Part shown: one piece after another, positions 41,263 through 48,709 of the stretch
Layout of the letters: every line of letters starts with the position of its first letter
Numbering within the stretch: the first letter of the stretch is position 1
From: Longimicrobium sp.
Lineage (GTDB): Bacteria > Gemmatimonadota > Gemmatimonadetes > Longimicrobiales > Longimicrobiaceae
NCBI RefSeq assembly: GCF_036388275.1
Contig: NZ_DASVSF010000110.1
Span: forward strand, 186,001 to 250,000
Direction: 5' to 3'
DNA length: 64,000 nt
Notes under the pieces: model-generated
Told to the model about the DNA's origin: nothing
What the model saw: the letters and a program-made list of their open reading frames with translations, nothing else
Database searches by the model: none
Position numbers and translations under genes: made by a program

Positions 41263-42165
41263 GCCGGTGAGGGACCCCCGCCGCGCGCACCGGAGCTGAC
41301 GGTCGTCATCGCCACGCACAACAACCAGCCCGTGCTGCAGCAGGGGCTGGAAAGCTGGGCCCGTTACGCCGCCGGTCAGCCGGTGGAAATCGTCGTGGTC
41401 GAGGACGGCTGCACCGACGGCACCCGCGAGTACCTCGCCGGCCTGGTCGCCGGCGGCTGGAAAGGGCCGCCGCTGCGCGTCATCCACGAGAACGACGCGC
41501 ACGAGCTGGTGTGCACCAACCGTGGCCTCGCCGACGCCCGCGCGCCGCTGGTGATGAGCTGGCACGACGACATGTTCCTGCTCGCCGGGTGGTTCATCCC
41601 CGAGCTGATCGCCACCTTTCGCGCCTACGACGACATCGGCCTGCTCGCGCTCAGCCGCGGGCTGACGTTTTCCCCCGTGGACGAGCCCGTGCGCACCTGG
41701 GACGACACCGTGGACTGGCGCCGCGTGCAGAGCACCATCGGGCCGCCGCCGCTCAACTGGGTGCGGCTGAACGAGGTGGACGGCGTGGTGCGGCCCTGGG
41801 TGGTGCGCAAGGCGTGCACGGACCGCGTGGGCGTGCTGGACCCGGCCTTTCGCCCCACCGAGTGGGACGAGTCGGACCTGTGCTATCGCATCAGGGCCGC
41901 GGGGTGGCGGGTGGCGGCGCATGGCTATGAGCGCGACGAAGCGTACGTGCACCAGCTGAGCACCACCTACGCCCGCACGCCGTCCGCCGGGCGGCAGGCC
42001 ATCGGGCTTCGCAACGGGCTGCTCTTCTACGAGCGCTGGAGCGACGCCATCCGCCGCGAGCACGGCAGGCCACGCAAGTCGTGGCGCCGCCGGGCCACGG
42101 CGCAGGGGTGGGCGGCGGCGCTGCGGCAGGTTGCGCGCTACGCCGCCGGCCGGCGCACCGCGTGA
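41164..42165 (+). CDS. Family 2 glycosyltransferase with repeat-derived N-terminus
   Basis: From the ATG at 41164 the protein has 333 residues. The recognised domain begins only at about residue 43 with LTVVIATHNNQPVLQQGLES, followed by VVVEDGCTDGTREYL and SWHDDMFLLAGWF (DxD-like HDD), as in GT-A family 2 enzymes. The first ~40 residues are encoded by a hairpin repeat found in other gaps, and no ATG or GTG in frame lies between the repeat and the domain. A GGAG sits 7 bases before 41164. Either translation runs through the repeat or a rare CTG near 41297 is used. The next gene overlaps by GTGA. Confidence 0.75.
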   Translation: MAWCSSPPLPLAGEGAGGRGQPRTAPAQVETPQAGEGPPPRAPELTVVIATHNNQPVLQQGLESWARYAAGQPVEIVVVEDGCTDGTREYLAGLVAGGWKGPPLRVIHENDAHELVCTNRGLADARAPLVMSWHDDMFLLAGWFIPELIATFRAYDDIGLLALSRGLTFSPVDEPVRTWDDTVDWRRVQSTIGPPPLNWVRLNEVDGVVRPWVVRKACTDRVGVLDPAFRPTEWDESDLCYRIRAAGWRVAAHGYERDEAYVHQLSTTYARTPSAGRQAIGLRNGLLFYERWSDAIRREHGRPRKSWRRRATAQGWAAALRQVARYAAGRRTA

Positions 42166-43772
42166 GCCGCACCCGTCGCGCGGGAATCGCCGCCACCTTC
42201 GGCTACCTGCAGTTCGGGGTGGCGCTGGCGGCGGGGATCCTGGTGGTTCCGTTCGTCCTGTCGCGCGTGGGCGCCGAGCCGTACGGCGTCTGGCTGGGCT
42301 TCGGCGAGCTGGTGGCGTATTCGGCCATGGCCGACCTGGGCGTGCTGGCGGTGCTCCCCTGGCTGGTGGCCGAGGCGGACGGGCGCGCCGACCGCGACGA
42401 GATGCGCGGGCTGGTGGCCACCGGCGGCCTGGCGGCGATCCTGGCGGCCGTGCTCTTCGCCGCCTTGAGCCTGGCGCTGCTGACCCTTGCCCCGGGCCTT
42501 ACGGGGGTCACGCCGGAACAGCGGGCGACGGTGATGAAGCCGCTGCTGTTCCTGGTGGCGGGAACGGCGGCTGTGTACCCCGTCCGCGTCTTCCACTCGG
42601 TGCTCCTGGGCCTGCAGGACGTCACCTTCCTGGGCATGCTGGGCATCGCCCAGTCCGCGCTGAACGTGGTGCTGCTGGTGGTGCTGCTGGCCGCCGGGCA
42701 GGGGCTGTACGCACTGGCCGCCGCGGCGACCATCCCTGCGCTGGTGTCCGGAGTCGCCAGCCTGGTTCGGCTGTGGACCATCGCTCCCGACCTGTTGCGC
42801 GGATGGCGTCTTCCGACCGCGCGGCGGCTGGGGGACGTGACGGTGCAGGGCATCGGCGCCTGGACGGGCGGGCTGGGGTGGCGGATGGTGTCGGCCAGCA
42901 GCACGCTGATCCTGCTGTCCGTGGCCGGCCCCGCCGCGGCGGTCACCTTCGCCCTCACGGCGCGCCTGGGCGACGTGCTGACGCAGATGAGCTGGCAGAT
43001 GCCCGACGCGGGGCTCGTGGGGCTAGCGCAGCTGCGGGGCGAGGGCAACCGCGAGCGCACCAACGAGGTCGTCGTTTCCATCTTCCGCCTGACGCTGATC
43101 GGCTCGGGGGCGGTGGCGTGTTCGGTGCTGGCCTTCAACCCCAGCTTCGTCGCGCTGTGGGTGGGGCCCGACCGGTTCGCGGGGCTGGTGACCAACGCGC
43201 TGCTCGCCGCCGGGGTGCTGTCGCTGTCGCTGGGGCACGCCGTGTTCGTGACGGCCAGCACGCTGGGCGCCCGGGTGCAGATCGGCGCCGTCTCCATCGC
43301 CCAGGGCATCGTCCACGTGCTTGCCGCCATCTGGCTGGGGCGCCAGTTCGGCACCGCGGGCGTGGCGGCGGCGGGGGTCATCGGCACGGCGGCGGTGGCG
43401 TACCCGCTGGGAATGCGGTACCTGCACCAGGTGACGGGGCTCGGCTCGACCGCCCTTTGGCGGCGCGCGCTGGGCCCGTGGAGCGCCCGCGCGGCGGTGT
43501 TGTTTCTGCTGGGGCTGGGCGTGGGGATCATGGGATGGAGGGCGTCGGTGTGGCCCCCGCTGATGGCGGCTCCCGTGCTGGGCGTCCTCTACCTCTGGGC
43601 GATGAGGCCGCTGTACGCCGGCCTGCCGCTTCCCGAACGCGTGCGCCCCGTGCTGGTGCACCTGCGGCTGCTTCCGCCTGATGCCGTATCACCTTTCACG
43701 TCGCCGCCGGACGAGGTCGTGGACATCGAGCCGGCGGACGCGGGGCCGCACCCTGCACCACGAGTGAGCTGA
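42162..43772 (+). CDS. Wzx-like polysaccharide flippase
   Basis: This 536-residue protein has about 12-14 membrane helices and the MOP/MATE-type layout of lipopolysaccharide flippases (Pfam polysaccharide_synt family). It begins at a GTG overlapping the preceding stop, with RAGIAATFGYLQFGVALAAG and VGAEPYGVWLGFGELVAYSA matching the first helix pair of the family. It would move the lipid-linked glycan across the inner membrane for polymerisation or ligation. The C-terminus carries a short acidic tail. A hicB gene follows 23 bases later. Confidence 0.88.
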   Translation: MSRTRRAGIAATFGYLQFGVALAAGILVVPFVLSRVGAEPYGVWLGFGELVAYSAMADLGVLAVLPWLVAEADGRADRDEMRGLVATGGLAAILAAVLFAALSLALLTLAPGLTGVTPEQRATVMKPLLFLVAGTAAVYPVRVFHSVLLGLQDVTFLGMLGIAQSALNVVLLVVLLAAGQGLYALAAAATIPALVSGVASLVRLWTIAPDLLRGWRLPTARRLGDVTVQGIGAWTGGLGWRMVSASSTLILLSVAGPAAAVTFALTARLGDVLTQMSWQMPDAGLVGLAQLRGEGNRERTNEVVVSIFRLTLIGSGAVACSVLAFNPSFVALWVGPDRFAGLVTNALLAAGVLSLSLGHAVFVTASTLGARVQIGAVSIAQGIVHVLAAIWLGRQFGTAGVAAAGVIGTAAVAYPLGMRYLHQVTGLGSTALWRRALGPWSARAAVLFLLGLGVGIMGWRASVWPPLMAAPVLGVLYLWAMRPLYAGLPLPERVRPVLVHLRLLPPDAVSPFTSPPDEVVDIEPADAGPHPAPRVS

Positions 43773-43795
43773 ATGACGCCGACCAGGAGGAACGA

Positions 43796-44002
43796 ATGAC
43801 TGAACTGATTTTCGTCGTCGAAGAGCGAGAAGAGGGCGGGTACCGTGCTCGCGCACTGGGAGAATCCATCTTCACCGAAGGAGACACGCTCGCAGAACTG
43901 CGGGAGATGGTCCGAGATGCGGTGCGCTGCCACTTCGATGAACACGAGGGTCCGAGCGTGATCCGGCTGCATTTCACGCGGGACGAGGTGCTGGCCGCGT
44001 GA
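43796..44002 (+). CDS. hicB: HicB-type antitoxin
   Basis: This 68-residue protein has the short HicB-like beta-alpha-beta layout (MTELIFVVEEREEGGYRARA, ESIFTEGDTLAELREMVRDA) found in antitoxins encoded beside HicA. It has no DNA-binding extension. An excellent AGGAGG lies 6 bases before the ATG. It overlaps the hicA remnant by GTGA; antitoxin-first order occurs in many hicBA pairs. It is embedded between the flippase and a FkbM-type methyltransferase gene of the polysaccharide locus. Confidence 0.8.
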   Translation: MTELIFVVEEREEGGYRARALGESIFTEGDTLAELREMVRDAVRCHFDEHEGPSVIRLHFTRDEVLAA

Positions 44003-44234
44003 AACTCCCACGCGACATCGACGGACAGCAACTCACCCGAGCGCTTCGGCGGCTGGGCTACGAGACCGTGCGCCAGAAGGGCAGTCACATCCGACTCAAC
44101 ATAACGGCGTCCATAGCGTCACGGTTCCCGCCCACAGGCCGATCACCGTGGGAACCCTCGCAGCAATCCTCGACGGCATCGCCGATCATTTCGAGATCAG
44201 CCGAGACGAACTGCTGACTCGGCTGTTTGGATAA
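43999..44234 (+). pseudogene. hicA: hicA toxin gene broken by a frameshift
   Basis: From GTG 43999 the frame gives a good HicA N-terminus: LPRDIDGQQLTRALRRLGYE and VRQKGSHIRL with the catalytic His. After ctc-aac (44095-44100) the frame leaves the family and stops at 44217. From 44103 another frame restores the HicA C-terminus: NGVHSVTVPAHRPITVGTL, AAILDGIADHFEISRDELLT and RLFG to a TAA at 44232-44234. One base is therefore missing (or two extra are present) near 44100. The toxin should be inactive unless ribosomes shift frame there or the base is a sequencing error. The downstream part still looks well conserved, so the change is recent. Confidence 0.85.
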
Positions 44235-44259
44235 TGACTCTGGACCGCGAGCGCGCCGG

Positions 44260-45096
44260 ATGACGCCGATCGAGACCGCCGAGGGACACGCGTACCGCCG
44301 GCGCTCGCCGCTGGAAGTGGTGGGTGCGGTCGTGGCGCGCCTGGTTCCCGAGAGTGGTCCCCGGCGCTGGCTGCGCGGCGCGTACCACGCCCTGCTGGGC
44401 GGCGGACGCGGCGTGGAATCGGTGCTCCCCGGCGGGGAACGGGTGCGCGTGCTTCCCGAGTACCGGTTCGTCAGCTGGAACCACGTGGAGTACGCCGCCT
44501 TTCGCGCCGCCGCCGCGCCGGGCGGGGTGGCGCTGGACGTGGGCGCCAACGCCGGCGCCTATGCGCTGCTCTTCGGGCAGTGGGTGCGGCCCGGCGGACG
44601 GGTGTTCGCCTTCGAGCCGTCGCCCGAGGCGTTCGAGGGGCTGCGCCGGCACGTGGAGCTGAACGGGCTGGCCGACGTGGTGGCGCCGGTGCGCGCCGCC
44701 GTGTCGGACATGGCGGGAACGGCGGCCCTGATCGGCGCGGGGCACCATGGGACGAGCCGGCTGGCCGCCGCGGGCGAGGCGGGGACCCAAACGGTGGAGA
44801 CGGTGACGATCGACGCGTTCTGCGCCGCGCATGGCATCACCCCCACGCTGATCAAGATCGACGTGGAGGGCTTCGAGCTGGAGGCGCTGCGCGGCGCGCG
44901 CCAGACCATCGCCCGGGCAGGCGCGGGGCTGGCGCTGTTCGTGGAGATGCACCCCACCGTCTGGCGCGAGCGCGGCCTGTCCGCCGACGAGGTGAGGGCC
45001 GAACTCCGCCTGCAGGGGCTGCGGGCGGAGCCGCTGCGCGACGTGGACGATCCCTGGGCGCTGGAGGGCGAGTGCCTGCGCCTGGTGCGGGCGTGA
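44260..45096 (+). CDS. FkbM-family methyltransferase
   Basis: This 278-residue methyltransferase of the FkbM type has an early FVSWNHVEYAAFR region, motif I ALDVGANAGAYALLFGQWV, FAFEPSPEAFEGLRRHVELN, and the FkbM-specific VDVEGFELEALRGAR-like TLIKIDVEGFELEALRGARQ, followed by ALFVEMHP. FkbM enzymes O-methylate hydroxyls, often on sugars in glycan loci. The ATG at 44260 is preferred over the TTG at 44227, which lies inside the hicA remnant. It is followed 22 bases later by a glycosyltransferase gene. Confidence 0.9.
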   Translation: MTPIETAEGHAYRRRSPLEVVGAVVARLVPESGPRRWLRGAYHALLGGGRGVESVLPGGERVRVLPEYRFVSWNHVEYAAFRAAAAPGGVALDVGANAGAYALLFGQWVRPGGRVFAFEPSPEAFEGLRRHVELNGLADVVAPVRAAVSDMAGTAALIGAGHHGTSRLAAAGEAGTQTVETVTIDAFCAAHGITPTLIKIDVEGFELEALRGARQTIARAGAGLALFVEMHPTVWRERGLSADEVRAELRLQGLRAEPLRDVDDPWALEGECLRLVRA

Positions 45097-45118
45097 GCGC
45101 CCGCCGGGCCGCGTAAGC

Positions 45119-46324
45119 GTGCGCATCCTTTTCGCGAACGACGGCATCGGCGACGCGGGCGGCGTTCAGGCCTACCTCGCGGCCGTGATGCCGGGGCTGG
45201 AGGCCCGCGGGCACGACGTCGCGTTCCTTCACCAGGATCGCCCCCGCCCCGACGCGCCATCGCCCGCACCGGCCGGGGCACCTCACTTCGGCATCGAGGA
45301 GCGGGGGATGGACGCCGCCCTGGCCGACGCGCTGGCGTGGGCGCCGGACGTGGCGTTCGTCCACAACATGCGCCCGCTGGAGGTGGACTGGCGGCTGGCG
45401 GATTCGGTGCCCGTCGTCAAGTTCATGCACGGCTACTTCGGCACCTGCGTCAGCGGGCAGAAGGCGCACCTGTGGCCGCGTCCGCAGACCTGCGGAAAGC
45501 CGCTGGGGCCCGGCTGCCTGGCCATCTACGGCCCCCGCCGCTGCGGCCGGCTGCGCCTGGGCTACGTGGCGCGCCAGTACCGCTGGGCCAACGAGCAGAA
45601 CGAGCTCTTCAGCGAGTACGCCGCGGTGGTGACCGCCAGCCGCCACATGCGCGACGAATACGTGCGGAACGGCGCTCCCGCCGAGCGCGTGCACGCCCTT
45701 CCGCTCTTTCCCACGCTGGGGGGCTACTCGGTGGACCCGCCGGAGGGGTTTCGCGTTGCGTTCCTCGGGCGAATGACGCCGGTGAAGGGCGGCGACCTGC
45801 TCATCCGCGCCGCGGCGCAGGCGAAGGAGCAGACGGGAGCCGCCATCGCCCTGACGATGGCGGGCGACGGCCCGCGGCGCGCGGAGTGGGCGCGACTGGC
45901 CGCCTCGCTGGGCGTGGACGCCGACTTTCCGGGCTGGGTGGGAGAGGCGGACAAGGCGGAGCTGCTGCGGTCCGCGTCGCTGCTGGCCGTCCCCAGCGTC
46001 TGGCCGGAGCCGTTCGGGCTGGTGGGGCTGGAGGCCGGGGTGTTCGGCGTGCCCTCGATCGCCTTCGACGTGGGCGGGATCGGCGAGTGGCTATCCGATG
46101 GCGTGAACGGAATCCTGGTCTCCGGCGATCCACCCACGGCCGATTCCTTGGCTGCGGGGCTGGTGAGCGCGGTTCGCCACCCGGGCGCGTTACGAGGCAT
46201 GCGTGCCGGCGCGCGCCTGGCCGCGGAACGCATGTCGCTCATCCGCCACCTGGACTCCGTGGAGCGCGTGCTGGCCGAGGCCGCCGGCCAGGGCGTGTTC
46301 GCCAGCCTGCCTCCCGGCACCTGA
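45119..46324 (+). CDS. Family 4-type glycosyltransferase with Cys-containing insert
   Basis: This 401-residue GT-B enzyme starts at GTG 45119 with RILFANDGIGDAGGVQAYL. The N-terminal domain contains FMHGYFGTCVSGQKAHLWPR, CGKPLGPGCLAIYGPRRCG, a cysteine-rich insert seen in some family 4 enzymes of glycan loci. The donor domain has VAFLGRMTPVKGGDLLIRAA, DFPGWVGEADKAELL and EPFGLVGLEAGVFGVPSIAF (EX7E). The function is transfer of a sugar to the lipid-linked or surface glycan; specificity is unknown. Confidence 0.88.
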   Translation: MRILFANDGIGDAGGVQAYLAAVMPGLEARGHDVAFLHQDRPRPDAPSPAPAGAPHFGIEERGMDAALADALAWAPDVAFVHNMRPLEVDWRLADSVPVVKFMHGYFGTCVSGQKAHLWPRPQTCGKPLGPGCLAIYGPRRCGRLRLGYVARQYRWANEQNELFSEYAAVVTASRHMRDEYVRNGAPAERVHALPLFPTLGGYSVDPPEGFRVAFLGRMTPVKGGDLLIRAAAQAKEQTGAAIALTMAGDGPRRAEWARLAASLGVDADFPGWVGEADKAELLRSASLLAVPSVWPEPFGLVGLEAGVFGVPSIAFDVGGIGEWLSDGVNGILVSGDPPTADSLAAGLVSAVRHPGALRGMRAGARLAAERMSLIRHLDSVERVLAEAAGQGVFASLPPGT

Positions 46325-46363
46325 CGCCTCCGTTTCGGCGCTGACCCCAATCCACCTTCGCGC

Positions 46364-47563
46364 GTGACTGAAAAGCCAGCCTGGCACCTGCTCACGGGCG
46401 AGTATCCGCCGGACCGAGGCGGCATCGGCGACTACACGCGCCTGCTTGCGCGGGCGCTGGCGGACCACGGGCGCCAGGTGCACGTGTGGACGCCATCCGC
46501 CGCATCCGCCGCATCCGCCGCATCCGCCGCGTCCGACAGCGAGGCCGACGGTGTCGCGGTGCACGCGATGGGCGGGGTGGGGGGGGACGCACTTCGGCGG
46601 CTGGGCGAGGCGCTGGACCGGCATCCCGCTCCCCGGCGGCTGTTGGTGCAGTACGCCCCGCAGGCGTGGGGGATGCGCGGAATGAACCTGCCGTTCACAC
46701 GGTGGCTGCTCGCGCGCCGCCGCGCGGGCGACGACGTGCGGGTGATGTTTCACGAGCCGTACTTCCCCTTCGGCTGGCAGCGGCCGCAGCGCAACCTGCT
46801 GGCGGCTATCAATCGGCTGATGGCGAGGACGCTGCTCCGCGCCAGCACTCGCGCGTACGTCTCCACGCGCGTGTGGGAACCGCTGCTCGCGGCCCTGGCG
46901 CCCCCGGGGCTCACCTTCACGGTTCTCCCCATCCCATCCACGATTCCCGTCGTCGACGATCCCGAACGGGTTGCGCGCATCCGGCAGGAAGTGGGCGCTG
47001 GACGGCCGATTGTCGCGCACTTCGGCACCTATGGCGACCAGATCGGGCCTGCCCTGACGCGAGCGCTCCAGGCGCTGATCGGGTATCGTCCGGACGCCCG
47101 CATCCTGCTGCTGGGCAACCGCGGCCCCGACTTCGCCGCTCGGCTGCGTGCAATCGATGAACGGTTCCGCGACAACGTGGTCGCGCCCGGCTATCAATCC
47201 CCCGACGACGTTTCTGTTCATCTCCAGGCGGCTGGCGTCGCCATTCAGCCGTACCCGGACGGGGCCGACACGCGTCGGACGACGCTGATGGCGTGCCTGG
47301 CGAACGGGGTGCCGACGGTTACGACGCGCGGACCTGGCTGTGGCAGCATCATCTTTAGCCTGGCCGTGTCCCACGCGGCGCCCGGTGACGCGGAGGCACA
47401 GGGCGAGCGCGCCGCCAGCCTGCTGACATCCGCACACCTGCTCCTCGAAAGCGGCGACCTCGACGAATTGCGGGCCAACGTGCGCGCCTTCTACCAGCGG
47501 GAGTTTGGAATCGGGCGCACGGTGGAGCGCCTGCTGGCGGATGAAGACGGCGGGGCAGCGTGA
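46364..47563 (+). CDS. Glycosyltransferase with a tandem-repeat linker
   Basis: This 399-residue GT-B type glycosyltransferase starts at GTG 46364 with WHLLTGEYPPDRGGIGDYTR, a typical first loop. At about residues 44-56 an in-frame run of SAA units is encoded by four exact copies of a 9-base unit. The donor domain is less canonical than its neighbours: IVAHFGTYGDQIGPALTRAL, ILLLGNRGPDF and IQPYPDGADTRRTTLMACLA, where the usual E-x7-E is replaced by D...R. It is coupled to the next gene by GTGA. Confidence 0.82.
   Translation: MTEKPAWHLLTGEYPPDRGGIGDYTRLLARALADHGRQVHVWTPSAASAASAASAASDSEADGVAVHAMGGVGGDALRRLGEALDRHPAPRRLLVQYAPQAWGMRGMNLPFTRWLLARRRAGDDVRVMFHEPYFPFGWQRPQRNLLAAINRLMARTLLRASTRAYVSTRVWEPLLAALAPPGLTFTVLPIPSTIPVVDDPERVARIRQEVGAGRPIVAHFGTYGDQIGPALTRALQALIGYRPDARILLLGNRGPDFAARLRAIDERFRDNVVAPGYQSPDDVSVHLQAAGVAIQPYPDGADTRRTTLMACLANGVPTVTTRGPGCGSIIFSLAVSHAAPGDAEAQGERAASLLTSAHLLLESGDLDELRANVRAFYQREFGIGRTVERLLADEDGGAA
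46495..46530 (+). repeat. 9-bp in-frame tandem repeat in a glycosyltransferase gene
   Basis: Four perfect copies of ATCCGCCGC occupy 46495-46530, with a decayed fifth. Each adds three residues (Ala, Ala, Ser), so copy-number change would alter a loop without shifting frame. Confidence 0.9.
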
Positions 47564-48699
47564 AAATCCTTCTCGTCGGTGACTATCCGGCGGACCCGCT
47601 GCTGGGATCGGCCAAGGTCTACTACAAGCTGGGGGAGTCGTTTCGCGAGCTGGGGCACGAGTGCGACGTGCTCCTGCGCCCGGACATCGGCGACACGCCC
47701 GAGAATTGGCGGGTGCGGCAGGTCGTGTCCGCGCGGATGACGGAGCGGGCCATCCGCCGCGCGATCCGCGAGCGGGGGCCGTACGACGTGGTGGATGTGG
47801 CCAGCGGAGAAGGCTGGCTGTTCGCGCTGCGGCGGGAGAAGGGTGGCGGACCGGCCGTCATCAGCCGATCGCATGGGCTGGAGCACCTGAACTACCGGCG
47901 CACGCTGGACGACGCGGCAGACGGGCTGACCTCCAAGGGATGGACGCGGCGGATCTACTATCCCACGGTCCGCCTGCCGCAGGTAGCCGCCGCGGCCCGG
48001 CTGGCGGACGCGCTCATCGTGCTGAACGAGGGAGATCGGAACTTCGCCCTGGATCGCGGGTGGCAGCCCCGGGACCGCGTGCACGTGGTGGCGCATGGCG
48101 TGTCCGAGCGGTTCCTGGCCGACGCGCCGCCGCTGGACGCACCGCGAGGGCAGGGGGTGCTGTTCTGCGGATCGTGGGACGCGGTGAAGGGCGCCCCCTA
48201 CCTGGCCCACGCAATGGCGATCCTCGCGGAAACGGGCGACGCGCCGCGGCTGACCATCCTGGGCCCCGGGCTTCCAGAATCCGCCGTGCTGGAGTCGTTT
48301 CCTGCCGCCGCGCGCCCATTCGTTCGCGTGATCCCGCGCGCCCCCGAGGACGAGGTGATGCGGCACTACCGCGAGCACGACCTGCTGGTGATGTGCTCCA
48401 CGTACGAGGGCTTCGGGATGGTGGTGGTAGAGGCGATGAGCCAGGGACTCCCGGTGATTGCCACCCCGGTCGGCTGCGCGCCGATGGTGGTGCGCGATGG
48501 CGAGAACGGGATGATGGTCCCCGCGCGCGATCCTGCCGCCCTCGCCGCCGCCATCCGCCGGCTGATGGTGGATGCGTCCAGCCGCCGCCGCATGGCGGGC
48601 CACGCGGGCGCATCCGCGCGGCAATTCACCTGGCGCGCCACCGCCGAGCGCACGCTTGGAGTCTACCGGGAAAGCGTCGCTCTCCGCTCCCGCCGCTGA
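47560..48699 (+). CDS. Family 4-type glycosyltransferase
   Basis: This 379-residue GT-B enzyme, last in the polysaccharide locus, starts at a GTG overlapping the previous stop. It shows KILLVGDYPADPLLGSAKVY, VVDVASGEGWLFALRREKGG and VISRSHGLEHLNYR in the N-terminal domain. The donor domain has VLFCGSWDAVKGAPYLAHAM and EGFGMVVVEAMSQGLPVIAT (EX7E) with GCAPMVVRDGENG. It ends 10 bases before the convergent patatin gene. Confidence 0.9.
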   Translation: MKILLVGDYPADPLLGSAKVYYKLGESFRELGHECDVLLRPDIGDTPENWRVRQVVSARMTERAIRRAIRERGPYDVVDVASGEGWLFALRREKGGGPAVISRSHGLEHLNYRRTLDDAADGLTSKGWTRRIYYPTVRLPQVAAAARLADALIVLNEGDRNFALDRGWQPRDRVHVVAHGVSERFLADAPPLDAPRGQGVLFCGSWDAVKGAPYLAHAMAILAETGDAPRLTILGPGLPESAVLESFPAAARPFVRVIPRAPEDEVMRHYREHDLLVMCSTYEGFGMVVVEAMSQGLPVIATPVGCAPMVVRDGENGMMVPARDPAALAAAIRRLMVDASSRRRMAGHAGASARQFTWRATAERTLGVYRESVALRSRR

Positions 48700-48709
48700 C
48701 GGAAATGCC

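Noticed and set aside
44227..44259. TTG start for the FkbM gene at 44227
   Set aside because: It lies within the hicA remnant and adds residues unlike the family; ATG at 44260 is sufficient.
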